DNA of 64,000 nucleotides from Chitinophagaceae bacterium UBA1953. Lineage in GTDB: Bacteria > Bacteroidota > Bacteroidia > Chitinophagales > Chitinophagaceae. The notes under the pieces were generated by a model that ran no database searches, was not told the DNA's origin, and worked only from the letters and a program-made list of their open reading frames with translations. The translations under genes were made by a program, and so were the position numbers. This document shows, piece by piece, positions 8,348 to 17,883 of the stretch. Positions within the stretch are counted from its first letter, which is position 1. Every line of letters starts with the position of its first letter. The DNA lies in contig DDEN01000001.1 of the NCBI GenBank assembly GCA_002336115.1, positions 1-64,000 on the forward strand, given 5' to 3'.

Positions 8348-9295
8348 ATGCTAAGTGATAAAATAGAAATGTTCCGTAATCGCCTAAGCAAAGTGTATAA
8401 ACACAGAAGTAAGCTGGCAAAAAAAATGAATATTTCCTGCTATCGTTTATATGATAAAGACCTGCCGGAGTTCCCTGTTAGCATAGATATTTATGAAAAC
8501 AAAGTTTGTTTAAGTGAGTATAAAGCTAAACATCATCTATCAGACGAAGAGCATGCTTTTTGGCTTGAGGAAACTGTAAATACCATTGCCGGCGTTTTAC
8601 AGATTAATACTGATGATATTTATACAAAGGAACGGAAAAGAAAAACTGATCGTTTGTCTCAATACCAGAAGAACTCCGATGAGAAAGAATTTTTTGCTGT
8701 TGAAGAAAATGGCTTGAAATTCCTGGTTAATCTGTCTGATTATCTTGATACTGGTTTATTTCCCGATCATCGAATTACAAGAAAAATGGTGATGGAAGAA
8801 TCAAAAGGGAAAAAAGTGCTGAATCTTTTTGCTTATACCGGTGCTTTTAGTGTGTATGCAGCAAAGGGTGGAGCAGATGAAGTGGTTACTGTTGATCTTT
8901 CAAATACATATATTGAATGGGCCAAACGGAATTTTGAAATTAATCTTCTAATCAATCCTGCAAAATACAAATTTGAAGTTGCTGATGTTTTGCAATACCT
9001 CCATAAAGTAACTCCTCAATCTTATGATCTGGTTATTGTGGATCCGCCCACGTTCAGTAACAGTAAAAAAATGAAAGATTTTTTAGACATTCAGCAGGAT
9101 CATGCTGAGTTGCTGAACCTTGCTCTAAATGCAATGAAACCCGGAGCTGTACTGTATTTCAGTAACAATGCAAAAAGGTTCCAACTAAGTGAAAATGAAA
9201 TTCAGGCTTCTGAAATTAAAGACATTACCCGCTTAACCACCCCTTTTGATTATGAGGGAAAACTACATCGGTGGTGCTGGAGAATGATTAAATAA
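8348..9295 (+). CDS. RlmK/RlmI-like class I rRNA methyltransferase
   Basis: A 315-residue protein resembling the RlmK half of RlmL or RlmI 23S rRNA methyltransferases. SDYLDTGLFPDHRITRKMV precedes the SAM motif VLNLFAYTGAFSVYAAKGGA, followed by the acidic VTVDLSNTYIEWA and the catalytic-loop motif IVDPPTFSNSKKM. This corresponds to an RlmK-type protein without the THUMP half, an arrangement seen in several phyla. The target base is not provable from the sequence. It follows the LuxE-like gene closely. Confidence 0.85.
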   Translation: MLSDKIEMFRNRLSKVYKHRSKLAKKMNISCYRLYDKDLPEFPVSIDIYENKVCLSEYKAKHHLSDEEHAFWLEETVNTIAGVLQINTDDIYTKERKRKTDRLSQYQKNSDEKEFFAVEENGLKFLVNLSDYLDTGLFPDHRITRKMVMEESKGKKVLNLFAYTGAFSVYAAKGGADEVVTVDLSNTYIEWAKRNFEINLLINPAKYKFEVADVLQYLHKVTPQSYDLVIVDPPTFSNSKKMKDFLDIQQDHAELLNLALNAMKPGAVLYFSNNAKRFQLSENEIQASEIKDITRLTTPFDYEGKLHRWCWRMIK

Positions 9296-9408
9296 ATTCT
9301 ATATCTGACGTAGATTTACGAATAATAGTATAGGGAAAAAACAAACTCATTTAGTTGCAGTTAATAAGGATTTACTATAATTTTTCACTCTTGAATCCTC
9401 CAAAATCC

Positions 9409-11637
9409 ATGACTATGAAACTTTGGCTCAATTTTCCCAAAAGATTTCTCCCGTATAAGCAGGTTACAGCATTTCTTACGGTTGTTGTTATATTATCTGC
9501 AGGTATTGCTGTTAACTATCTTGTAGAATTAAAAATGCTTCATTCTGTGCAGGAACATACTTCAAAAAATGATTCTATTATTCAACACGAAAAATATCTG
9601 CAACTTGTTGAAAAAACTGTTTTTTTAATTACACAGAGTGAGAACAATCTGGAAACCTATCTTCATACAAATGAATCGGCCAAGCTGGATGACTATTTGA
9701 AAAATGTAAACAGTGTTAAGAAAAATATTGCAGATGTGAGAACTTTTTATGAAGGAAATGTGCCGAAATACCTGGTTAACATTTTTATTCATAAATCACA
9801 GAACATGATTGATTTGAATAATAGTGTAATGCGTACGTACCAGTACAACGGAATTACTGCGGCATTGCAGCAAATTGAAAATCCGGAGCGCAGAGTTGCA
9901 TTAAAGGAGTTGTCCTTCAGTGCACAGGAACTGGTTAATAAATTAAATACAAAAATTGCATTTCTCAATAACGAAAGCAGTAATGAAAAAAATAAAATGC
10001 TTGAACTGGATAAGAAATGGAATGTCTTATCGCTCATATTCATGTCGATGATTGCATTTTTTGTTATGTACAAAATGTATGAAACAAATATGCTGAACCG
10101 GTCGTTATCAGTTGCTGTACAAAAAGAACAGCGGGCGCAGATGGCAAAGGACCAGTTTGTTTCAAATGTTACGCATGAGTTGCGCACACCGCTTAACTCA
10201 ATTATTGGCTATACCAATCTCTTATTAAAAAAAGAGCATACTGCTGAAACACGACAATGGATTCAGGCTATGAAGATTTCAGGCAATCTGTTAATGGAAG
10301 TAATTAATGATGTTTTAGATTATTCAAAACTGGAATCAGGATACATTCAGTTTTCAAAAGATCCGTTTAACCTGAAGGACGTTCTTAATAACCTTTCAAA
10401 AGTTATGCAGATACGAGCAGAAAGCAAGAACCTTGATTTTTTAATTAATATTGATGAAAGCATGCCTGTTGAATTTATAGGCGATGAACGAAAGCTGATG
10501 CAGGTACTCGTTAATCTGTGTGGAAACTCAATCAAGTTTACCGAGGCGGGTTATATACGTGTTGATGTGTCGCTGTTAAAGCGAAACAGCAGCCGTTGCT
10601 GGATGCAATTTGTAATTACTGATTCAGGTGTTGGTATTGAAGAGTCAAAGTTGCCCTATATTTTTGAACGTTTTTACCAGGTTGAAAGCGGGCAAACAAA
10701 AAAATATGTAGGCACCGGGCTGGGGCTGCCTATTGTTAAGCAGTTGGTAGAAATGCAGGGAGGTGCTATTGACGTTTCCTCGCATTATGGAAAAGGAACA
10801 GAGTTTACTGTTGTTGTTCCATATTCTGAAAATGAAAATGCCGGGAAGGAACAATCAATCACCTTTAATGAGCCAAAGATTTATAGGAAACAAGAAAAGC
10901 AAAAACACATTCTTGTTGTTGATGATAATGAAATGAATAGAGATTTGATGGGCTATATTTTAAGGCAGGGAAATTTTTGTTTTGATAATGCTGAAAACGG
11001 GCTTGTTGCATTACGTATGCTGAAAGAAAAGAAATATGATTTTGTGCTAATGGATGTACAAATGCCCGGTTTAAGTGGTATTGAAACTACGAGAAAGATC
11101 AGAAGTGAGCTACAGTTGCAAACTCCGATTATAGGATTGAGTGGATATAGTTTACCGGAAGAACAGCAGGCAAGTATAAACGCAGGAATGAATGCGTACC
11201 TTACTAAGCCTGTGGACGAAGTCAAGCTGTTTGAATTACTGGATTATTATGCCGATTCTGATGCACAAGAACCTCAGAATCTGCAACTGAAACTGATAAA
11301 CGTAACTTACCTGAATAAAATTACAGGAGGAAATAAAGCCAATATAGAACACCTGATTAATCAGGTATTTGATACCTTGCCCAATGAAATGAAACTTTTG
11401 CAGGAGTGGTTTGCCAATGACAATGAGACTAAAATGAAAGAAATTGCCCATAACATGAAAACCACATTACACATTATTGGCGTTCAAGAAACAGTTGCTG
11501 AAAAAGTGAAAGTGCTCGAAAAAGTTGATCTTACAAAGACTTCCGATAAAGAAAAGGTAACAGAACTACTCAACGATCTTGATTATTCTGTTAAAGAAGT
11601 TTTACAGGAACTGAGAAGCTATCTTAATGCCGCATAA
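9409..11637 (+). CDS. Hybrid sensor histidine kinase with REC and HPt domains
   Basis: Domain order: membrane span (about residues 14-36), a periplasmic helical sensor of CHASE3 type, a second span (about 205-225), HisKA with phospho-acceptor His in VTHELRTPLNSIIGY (about 255), HATPase with GTGLGLPIVKQL, a receiver with Asp in LMDVQMPG (about 549) and Lys in LTKPV, and an HPt-like end with His in IAHNMKTTLHIIG (about 680). This is a complete internal phosphorelay in one protein. ATG 9409 (or 9415) is preferred to TTG 9355. No partner regulator is adjacent. The signal is unknown. Confidence 0.9.
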   Translation: MTMKLWLNFPKRFLPYKQVTAFLTVVVILSAGIAVNYLVELKMLHSVQEHTSKNDSIIQHEKYLQLVEKTVFLITQSENNLETYLHTNESAKLDDYLKNVNSVKKNIADVRTFYEGNVPKYLVNIFIHKSQNMIDLNNSVMRTYQYNGITAALQQIENPERRVALKELSFSAQELVNKLNTKIAFLNNESSNEKNKMLELDKKWNVLSLIFMSMIAFFVMYKMYETNMLNRSLSVAVQKEQRAQMAKDQFVSNVTHELRTPLNSIIGYTNLLLKKEHTAETRQWIQAMKISGNLLMEVINDVLDYSKLESGYIQFSKDPFNLKDVLNNLSKVMQIRAESKNLDFLINIDESMPVEFIGDERKLMQVLVNLCGNSIKFTEAGYIRVDVSLLKRNSSRCWMQFVITDSGVGIEESKLPYIFERFYQVESGQTKKYVGTGLGLPIVKQLVEMQGGAIDVSSHYGKGTEFTVVVPYSENENAGKEQSITFNEPKIYRKQEKQKHILVVDDNEMNRDLMGYILRQGNFCFDNAENGLVALRMLKEKKYDFVLMDVQMPGLSGIETTRKIRSELQLQTPIIGLSGYSLPEEQQASINAGMNAYLTKPVDEVKLFELLDYYADSDAQEPQNLQLKLINVTYLNKITGGNKANIEHLINQVFDTLPNEMKLLQEWFANDNETKMKEIAHNMKTTLHIIGVQETVAEKVKVLEKVDLTKTSDKEKVTELLNDLDYSVKEVLQELRSYLNAA

Positions 11638-11667
11638 AAACTTTATCTTGTTTTTATACTCAAATAA

Positions 11668-11694
11668 AAAGGCTGCATATACAATGCAGCCTTT
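11668..11694. terminator. Bidirectional terminator
   Basis: AAAGGCTGCAT (11668-11678) pairs with ATGCAGCCTTT (11684-11694) around a five-base loop. It lies between the convergent kinase and small membrane-protein genes. Confidence 0.8.
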
Positions 11695-11716
11695 AACATA
11701 TTGAAAAGGTTGATTT

Positions 11717-11923
11717 TTATTTGCTTTTCTTTTTCCCCAGTTTGGTTGAAAGCAGCATTACTCCGCCAAATACCAACATACCAATACCCGACCACAGGTT
11801 TACATTGATACTGAACGATTTTGTGTACATATCAGCATCACTGCTTGTCGTGAATCCGTAAATGGTTAACAGTACACCAAGAACACTGAAAAGAAAACCA
11901 ATTGGAAGTCTTATATCTAACAT
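11717..11923 (-). CDS. Small two-span membrane protein next to SSS symporter
   Basis: A 68-residue protein with two hydrophobic segments (about residues 7-25 and 43-60) separated by a polar loop, and a basic end KLGKKKSK. It starts 18 bases after the symporter gene on the same strand. Similar small proteins follow SSS symporters in Bacteroidota, to my knowledge, so an accessory role is a reasonable inference. No biochemical function is known from the sequence. Confidence 0.7.
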   Translation of the reverse strand: MLDIRLPIGFLFSVLGVLLTIYGFTTSSDADMYTKSFSINVNLWSGIGMLVFGGVMLLSTKLGKKKSK

Positions 11924-11941
11924 AAAATTAAATTTAAAAGA

Positions 11942-13669
11942 TTACCAGAATAAAATTGATAAAACAACTAAAATAGCCAGAACCAAAACTGCCAACGTGC
12001 TGGTTTTGTTATACCACGCCACATCTTCTTCTTTTATCTTAGGCGTAAGAGAATAAACAAGACCTTTCAGTTCATCGTCCGATTTCTTTTGCGCTGTTGA
12101 TAATGAAATTGCAACTGCAATAATTGCGGCAGATGCACAGGCATAAATAGCTGTCCAGAAGTTTTGCGCCATTTCAACAGGATAAACCTTTAAAACGCCT
12201 AACCAACCTCCTTTAACCATTGTTGTAGCACCATCAGGAATTGTTAAGCCATGATGAAGAAGTGCTACAAGGAAACCTGCAAGCAAACCAATAAATGCAC
12301 CATGCCCTGTTGTACGTTTCCAGAACATACCAAGGAAAATGATGGCAAATAACGGCGCATTAATCATAGAGAAAATGGTTTGCAGAAAGTCCATGATATT
12401 ACCAAACAAACCTGCAAGGTATGCAGCCGCAATACTAACCAATACACCAAAAATAGTTGCAAGCCGACCTACTTTCAGATAATGTTTTGCATCGCCGTCT
12501 TTATCGTCAGTTGCGGGTCTGATATAGCTTTGATAAATATCATAAGTCCATACAGTATTGAATGCAGAAACGTTTCCTGCCATACCCGACATAAACGAAG
12601 CCAGTAAAGCAGTGATACCAAGTCCGAGAACACCGGTAGGTAAATAATGTTTCAGCAACATAATAATTGTAAGGTCATAATTAGGTTTGCCGTTTTCCAT
12701 AATACTGAAACCCGATGCAGGGTTGTTCATCAATACTAATGCAATGATGCCGGGTACAATAATCAGAAAAGGAATAAACATTTTAGGAATAGCGCCAATC
12801 AAGGGTGTTTTCTTTGCAGCAACAATTGATTCTGCTGCCATTGCTCTTTGCACAATCAAAAAGTTTGTACACCAGTAACCAAACGATAATACAAAACCTA
12901 AACCCGCAGCAATGCCATACCACTCAACACCCATAGGGTTGGAAGCTGCAGCTCCGGTATATTTCCACGTAGTGGTGTAAGTGTCGGCTGCATAACCTTT
13001 TGCTGCTACAATCGGATCAAGCCCGGCTTTTAAACCATCCCATCCGCCAACTTCGTGCAGGCTTAATAAAACAACAGGTAACAAACCAATGATGATGATG
13101 AAGAACTGCAGCACTTCATTATAAATCGCTGAAGATAACCCGCCGAGATACGTATAACCAAGCACAATTGCAGCAGATAAGATCAGGCTCACATTAAAGT
13201 TCCATCCCAGCACTTTTTCCATCAGCAACGCTAAGGCATACATTGAAATACCGGAAGCAAGAATGGTCATTACTGCAAATAAAATTGCATTCAATCCACG
13301 GGTTTTTTCATCGAACCTGAGTTTTAAATATTCAGGAACTGATCTTGCTTTTGAACCGTAATAAAACGGCATCATAAAAATGGCAAGGAACACCATTGCC
13401 GGAATAGCGCCAATCCAGTAAAAATGTGTGGTAAGCATTCCGTATTTGGCACCGGAACCAGTCATTCCCATAACTTCAAGGGCACCAAGGTTTGTGGAAA
13501 TAAATGCAAGCCCGGCAACCCATGCTGGCATGGAACGGCCGGCTTCAAGAAATGCGCTGGCATCTTTCATGTATCTTTTTAATACCCAGCCAATGCCTAA
13601 TACGAAGAGGAAATAAATCGACATAATGGCATAGTCAATCCATTGTAATTGAAACAGTGCATTATTCAT
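11942..13669 (-). CDS. Sodium:solute symporter, SSS family
   Basis: A 575-residue inner-membrane cotransporter with about 14-15 spans. The SSS features visible are ISTNLGALEVMGMTGSGAKYGM near the N-terminus, GYTYLGGLSSAIYNEVLQFF (family signature region) and ALLASFMSGMAGNVSAFNTVWTYDIYQ in the later sodium-site region. It resembles the sugar (SGLT-like) branch, but the substrate is an inference. The minus-strand gene is followed by its small partner and begins a two-gene operon. Confidence 0.9.
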   Translation of the reverse strand: MNNALFQLQWIDYAIMSIYFLFVLGIGWVLKRYMKDASAFLEAGRSMPAWVAGLAFISTNLGALEVMGMTGSGAKYGMLTTHFYWIGAIPAMVFLAIFMMPFYYGSKARSVPEYLKLRFDEKTRGLNAILFAVMTILASGISMYALALLMEKVLGWNFNVSLILSAAIVLGYTYLGGLSSAIYNEVLQFFIIIIGLLPVVLLSLHEVGGWDGLKAGLDPIVAAKGYAADTYTTTWKYTGAAASNPMGVEWYGIAAGLGFVLSFGYWCTNFLIVQRAMAAESIVAAKKTPLIGAIPKMFIPFLIIVPGIIALVLMNNPASGFSIMENGKPNYDLTIIMLLKHYLPTGVLGLGITALLASFMSGMAGNVSAFNTVWTYDIYQSYIRPATDDKDGDAKHYLKVGRLATIFGVLVSIAAAYLAGLFGNIMDFLQTIFSMINAPLFAIIFLGMFWKRTTGHGAFIGLLAGFLVALLHHGLTIPDGATTMVKGGWLGVLKVYPVEMAQNFWTAIYACASAAIIAVAISLSTAQKKSDDELKGLVYSLTPKIKEEDVAWYNKTSTLAVLVLAILVVLSILFW

Positions 13670-14056
13670 TGTTTGTGAATTTTGTTTTTAAAAGTTAAGG
13701 GTCGTTAATAATGCTATGGAGCAATCTTGTTCAGATAGCGTTTAAAGATAAAGTGCTATTTCTGAATTGCAATCAGTAGTTCGGCATAATTTTCTAACAA
13801 TGAGACAATTGGCCACTGTTTTTGAGAAAGAATGATGCTCGTCAGAGTACAGTTTGCTTTTAATCAGCCAGAATAGATGCAGAAATAATTAACAGGCTGA
13901 AGACTTAATTTTATATCATATTCACCTAATATGTTACTATATGTAGCTTTAAGGTGTAAGAAGTGAATTTTATTATTGCTGTTTAATTAATTGGTTAAAG
14001 GCATGTAAAGTAAACTGCAGAATTTTTATCTTAAGAAAAAATTGTTGGCAATTTGT
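13670..14056. other. Intergenic region between divergent genes
   Basis: About 390 bases, AT-rich, between the symporter and methyltransferase starts. It must hold both promoters. No clear TAnnTTTG element, strong hairpin or open frame was found. Confidence 0.6.
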
Positions 14057-14695
14057 ATGGATCAATACAAAGAAACATTTGAAACCTGGAATAAAATTGC
14101 TTTGCTGTACGAAGAAAAGTTTATGAAACTTGATTTGTACAATGAGAGCTATGATTTGTTTTGTAAACTGCTGAATAACGAAAATGCAGCAGTTTTTGAA
14201 ATTGGTTGTGGCCCCGGCAATATTGCAAGTTATCTTCTCTCAAAACATCCCGGGTTTAAGTTGTACGGAATTGATGTTGCTCCTAACATGATTGAGCTTG
14301 CACAAAAGAATAATCCGGGTGCAAAGTTTTCTGTGATGGATTGCCGGGAGATTCATTTAATTGATGCTGCTTACGATGGAATCATTTGTGGCTTTAGTGT
14401 GCCTTATTTATCACATGATGAAACGGTAAAACTGGTTAAGGATGCTTATGATTTGCTGAATGTAAACGGAATTATTTATATCAGTTTTGTGGAAGGGGAT
14501 GCGGAAAAATCAGGGTATAAAACAGGCAGTGGTGGAAGCAGAGTTTATTTTTATTATCATTTGACAGAAATTCTGAAAGAAATATTAATCTCAAGAGGAT
14601 TTACAGAAATACAGTATCTGAAAGTACAATACAGCAACACAGGAACGATTGATGATTTTCATACTATACTTATAGCAAGAAAGCCGTATGCCTGA
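14057..14695 (+). CDS. Class I SAM-dependent methyltransferase
   Basis: A small-molecule type methyltransferase of 212 residues. Motif I is VFEIGCGPGNIASYL (about residue 48), followed by LYGIDVAPNMIELAQ and SVMDCREI (motif II region) and CGFSVPYLSHDETVKLV (motif post-II). ATG 14057 is preferred to TTG 14042 because the family typically begins close to its first helix. It stands alone between intergenic regions. The substrate cannot be inferred. Confidence 0.85.
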   Translation: MDQYKETFETWNKIALLYEEKFMKLDLYNESYDLFCKLLNNENAAVFEIGCGPGNIASYLLSKHPGFKLYGIDVAPNMIELAQKNNPGAKFSVMDCREIHLIDAAYDGIICGFSVPYLSHDETVKLVKDAYDLLNVNGIIYISFVEGDAEKSGYKTGSGGSRVYFYYHLTEILKEILISRGFTEIQYLKVQYSNTGTIDDFHTILIARKPYA

Positions 14696-14862
14696 TTTAC
14701 GGCACGTTCTTTGAAAATACTTTCCCGTTCGGCAAATAACATAAACTGGCGGGTTAGTGTTTATAATTTCATTTTGTAAAAAATGACTTAAATGCTTTTC
14801 CTGTTCAGGTGCTATTCTTCATGGGTACAATCATATTTGTGTAATAATTAAAACTTTATATT

Positions 14863-15741
14863 ATGAACTATCGAATTGGTTTATTGTTAGTGCTTACAGT
14901 TTTTTTGCTTACTTCTTGTGTAAGCAGTAAAAAGTTTAAAAAGTCGCAGGCAGATTATGCATTACTTCAAACAAAGTATCAGACACTGGAAGGAACACTG
15001 GCCGATTGTAATAATCAAAAATCCGGTTTAATTCAGGATAAGAATGAACTGAATAAAAAGATTACTGATTTGAATAATGAAATTGAAATGATTAAACAGA
15101 ATTACACGGCTACATTGCAGCAGCTCGAAAATCTTTCTGTCATTTCAAAACAACAAGCCGAGAGCATTAAGCAATCGCTGCAGAACATTGGTGCAAAAGA
15201 TGCTTACATTCAAACACTGCAACAGCAAATGGCCTACAAAGACTCACTGAATATGGTGCTGGTGATGAACCTCAAAGGTGCCATTGGTAATATGGACGAT
15301 CAGGATATCAATATTAAAGTTGATAAAGGAGTTGTATATATTGATATTTCTGATAAACTGTTATTCAAGAGTGGTAAATACGTTGTAACTGATAATGCAA
15401 AAGTTGTGTTGGGAAAAGTTGCAATGGTGCTGAAGCACCAACCCGATATTGAATTTATGGTGGAAGGTCATACAGATAATGTTCCGTTTAAAGGGAATGC
15501 AGTATTGATTGACAACTGGGATTTGAGTGTGAAGCGTGCAACCGCAGTTGTTCGTATTCTACAAAACGAATATGGCCTGGATCCGGCAAAAATGGCAGCA
15601 GCAGGCCGTGGCGAATACCATCCTGTAGCTGATAATGAAACAACAGAAGGTAAGGCACAGAACCGCCGTACAAGGATTGTGATTTTACCTAAGCTTGATC
15701 AGTTTTTCCAGTTGCTGGAACCGAAGAAAGCTGGTCAGTAA
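14863..15741 (+). CDS. OmpA-family lipoprotein with coiled coil
   Basis: Signal peptide with lipobox LTSC (Cys at about residue 19), then a long alpha-helical coiled coil (about residues 30-135). A C-terminal OmpA/MotB peptidoglycan-binding domain follows, with VEGHTDNVPF, DLSVKRATAVVRIL and GRGEYHPVADN plus the closing RRTRIVI. The layout suggests an outer-membrane lipoprotein anchored to the cell wall. It is monocistronic and followed by a strong terminator. Confidence 0.9.
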   Translation: MNYRIGLLLVLTVFLLTSCVSSKKFKKSQADYALLQTKYQTLEGTLADCNNQKSGLIQDKNELNKKITDLNNEIEMIKQNYTATLQQLENLSVISKQQAESIKQSLQNIGAKDAYIQTLQQQMAYKDSLNMVLVMNLKGAIGNMDDQDINIKVDKGVVYIDISDKLLFKSGKYVVTDNAKVVLGKVAMVLKHQPDIEFMVEGHTDNVPFKGNAVLIDNWDLSVKRATAVVRILQNEYGLDPAKMAAAGRGEYHPVADNETTEGKAQNRRTRIVILPKLDQFFQLLEPKKAGQ

Positions 15742-15763
15742 AGAATAAATAATTTGGATAGAG

Positions 15764-15794
15764 AAGGGGCGGCCGAAGGCCGCCCTTCCCTTTT
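15764..15794 (+). terminator. Terminator after OmpA-like gene
   Basis: GGGCGGCC (about 15767-15774) pairs with GGCCGCCC (15778-15785) around GAA. The stem is extended by AA/TT pairs and followed by CCCTTTTG. Confidence 0.85.
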
Positions 15795-15833
15795 GTATTA
15801 ATATTTTTTATCTTAAAGCTTTAAACAGTGCTT

Positions 15834-16394
15834 ATGCAAATCATCACAACCATCCAAAACCGCATTTACAAAATAAGAGGCGAACGTGTTATGCTGGATA
15901 AAGACCTTGCAAAGCTTTATGGTACTGAGACAAAGTTTTTAAATCTTGCTGTAAAGCGTAATATCAAGCGATTTCCAAAAGATTTCATGTTTCAACTTAC
16001 AAAAGAAGAGTTTGATTATTTAAGGTCACAAAATGTGACCTTAAATAATGATGCCGGTTCTTTGAGGTTGCAATCTGCAACCTCAAAAGGACGGGGAGGA
16101 ACACGCTATTTGCCCTATGTTTTTACGGAGCAAGGAGTTGCAATGTTGAGTGGAATATTAACAACTGACCGGGCAATTCAAATGAATATTGCCATTATGC
16201 GGGCTTTCGTAGAAATAAGGAAAATATTATTGCGGGAAAACGATCTGAAAGAACAACTTCAGCTAATCAAAGAGCGGTTGGGTGAACATGATGTTCAGCT
16301 AAACCAGATTTATGATGCAATGGAAAACCTGCTTGATGAAAAAGCAGCAGAGCGGAAGTGGGACGAACGGGAAAGGATTGGATTTAAGAAATAA
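15834..16394 (+). CDS. ORF6N domain protein
   Basis: The first 100 residues match the phage-derived ORF6N DNA-binding domain: VMLDKDLAKLYGTETKFLNLAVKRN, RFPKDFMFQLTKEEF, then YVFTEQGVAMLSGIL and AIMRAFVEIR. A coiled coil with a charged tail ends the protein. ATG 15834 is used rather than GTG 15828. Such proteins are common in phages and as chromosomal orphans in Bacteroidota. The gene ends six bases from the convergent ParE-type toxin gene. Confidence 0.85.
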   Translation: MQIITTIQNRIYKIRGERVMLDKDLAKLYGTETKFLNLAVKRNIKRFPKDFMFQLTKEEFDYLRSQNVTLNNDAGSLRLQSATSKGRGGTRYLPYVFTEQGVAMLSGILTTDRAIQMNIAIMRAFVEIRKILLRENDLKEQLQLIKERLGEHDVQLNQIYDAMENLLDEKAAERKWDERERIGFKK

Positions 16395-16400
16395 GCATTT

Positions 16401-16697
16401 TTAATATTCTTTTGGATTCATTTTGGTATGACGGATGCGTAAAATCCTGATCTCATTTTTTACAAAGCGATAAGTAATACGATGTTTGTAAATTTCAAAT
16501 GCACGAAAGCTTCCATCGTTGTTATGTTTAAATTTATCCGGATTGTATTTTTCGGGATGCTGACGGAGGGCTTCAATTTTTTGAAAGATTGAGGCTTTTA
16601 CTTTTTCGGCGGCTTGTACAGAATCCTGCTCAATATAATTAATGGCGCTTTCTAATTGTTGTAATGCCTGTCTGCTCCATTTAACTTGTGGTAACAT
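16401..16697 (-). CDS. ParE/RelE-family toxin
   Basis: A 98-residue protein of the RelE/ParE superfamily: VKWSRQALQQLESAINYIEQDS, then KIEALRQHPEKYNPDKF and a final beta-sheet region YKHRITYRFVKNEIRILRIRHTKMNP. The basic C-terminal sheet is typical. It sits six bases after the antitoxin gene, in the usual antitoxin-toxin order. Whether it poisons gyrase (ParE) or cleaves mRNA (RelE) cannot be decided from the sequence. Confidence 0.85.
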   Translation of the reverse strand: MLPQVKWSRQALQQLESAINYIEQDSVQAAEKVKASIFQKIEALRQHPEKYNPDKFKHNNDGSFRAFEIYKHRITYRFVKNEIRILRIRHTKMNPKEY

Positions 16698-16703
16698 GTA
16701 AAG

Positions 16704-16937
16704 CTATTTTTTTGAATACTTTTTTACCACATCCTCATTTAGTATAAAATTTCCGACTTCAATATCCGCATCGGCTTCTTCTATTTCTTTGTCGTAATCT
16801 TCAATGTGTTGGGGTTGCATTTCATTGGGCCGGTTTGTAATGAATGTTTTCACTAGTTCAAGTACCGATTTTTTTTCGGCCTCATTCAGTTGCATAAAAT
16901 ATAGCAACATCTCCTGCGAAATTGGGGAACCTGCCAT
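16704..16937 (-). CDS. Cognate antitoxin of ParE-type toxin
   Basis: A 77-residue acidic protein directly upstream of the toxin gene. It has a helical N-terminal part (EMLLYFMQLNEAEKKSVLELVKTFI) and an acidic C-terminal region (DKEIEEADADIEVGNF) suited to wrapping the basic toxin. No classical DNA-binding fold is obvious. The assignment rests on gene position, size and charge. Confidence 0.7.
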   Translation of the reverse strand: MAGSPISQEMLLYFMQLNEAEKKSVLELVKTFITNRPNEMQPQHIEDYDKEIEEADADIEVGNFILNEDVVKKYSKK

Positions 16938-17064
16938 AAAATGATTTTATCAAATTTACAAAGATTATTATTAAAATTTAAACAGCTACTTTACCAAAGG
17001 ATAAAAGTGAACGTATGGTGTTTCAGGAAAAACAAAAGGCTGAGCAATTCTAATTTGACAAAAA

Positions 17065-17238
17065 TTAATTTTCGGAAATTATTTTGATAAATCCGGTTAA
17101 TGCAATAAATCCAATTCCGGTAATGAAGTGGTATTGTTGAAAAATATTAGCTGAAAAAGTATTTGTGAGTGCTGCAATTAAAATGGTTAAACCTGCAAGC
17201 CAGGTTAACAGGAGTATAATGAAGGTGATTTTTTTCAT
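17065..17238 (-). CDS. 57-residue two-span membrane protein
   Basis: A complete frame from ATG 17238 to TAA 17065 begins MKKITFIILLLTWLAGLTIL. It has a second hydrophobic segment (HFITGIGFIALTGFIKII) and a short polar end. It lies between the TPR lipoprotein gene (which is upstream on the same strand, gap 48) and the toxin-antitoxin pair. Unrecognised. Codon content and the orderly two-helix pattern support it, but no homology check was possible. Confidence 0.55.
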   Translation of the reverse strand: MKKITFIILLLTWLAGLTILIAALTNTFSANIFQQYHFITGIGFIALTGFIKIISEN

Positions 17239-17286
17239 ATAGGGAGATTATTGCAATAAGTTCTTTTCATTTATTTATTAGAACCA

Positions 17287-17883
17287 TCATTGAGACCTTA
17301 GTTGATTTTCCACAGCCAATATTTTATTATAAAAGTCTCCTTCCTTTAATCCTGCTTTTGCACTGTCGATAAAAGAATATGCGGTATCTTTTTTGTTAAG
17401 GGCAAAATATGTAACAGCTAAATTGGCATAGAGTGAGCGCTTATCAATTTCGTATTTGGGATTTTTATTTAAACCCGCTCGTAAAATAGCTTTTGCCTCT
17501 TCAAAATGTAGAGCTCCGTTTAGACAAGCTCCATAATTTACATATGTTTTAATAAAGTCGCTATCAATATTTAATGCTTTTTGAAAATATTGAAAAGATT
17601 CAGGTGCCCCTTCAGTTCTGCTGACCATTGACCCTAATGCATTCAGTATGACAGGAGAATTTGGGTAGGATTTATCGGCTTCAAAAAAACAATCTTTAGC
17701 TTTTTGCCAATCTTTTTGTTCTTCAAATTTTAATCCTTGATAAAACATTCCATTTGCATATGGATCTTTTATTTCAATATCATTTCGAAGAATTATATCA
17801 TAATACTTACTTGATCCCTTATTTTGTTTACACGAAAAAAAAGATATTGCGAAAAGGCTGAAAAGTGAAAATGTCTTTAGCAT
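17287..17883 (-). CDS. TPR-repeat lipoprotein
   Basis: Signal peptide MLKTFSLFSLFAISFFSC with the lipid-modified Cys at about residue 18, then about four tetratricopeptide-like helical pairs (for example GLKFEEQKDWQKAKDCFFEA and AICLNGALHFEEAKAIL-like segments). TPR repeats bind other proteins, so an envelope scaffold role is plausible. ATG 17883 is used; an in-frame TTG lies 15 bases upstream. Confidence 0.75.
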   Translation of the reverse strand: MLKTFSLFSLFAISFFSCKQNKGSSKYYDIILRNDIEIKDPYANGMFYQGLKFEEQKDWQKAKDCFFEADKSYPNSPVILNALGSMVSRTEGAPESFQYFQKALNIDSDFIKTYVNYGACLNGALHFEEAKAILRAGLNKNPKYEIDKRSLYANLAVTYFALNKKDTAYSFIDSAKAGLKEGDFYNKILAVENQLRSQ

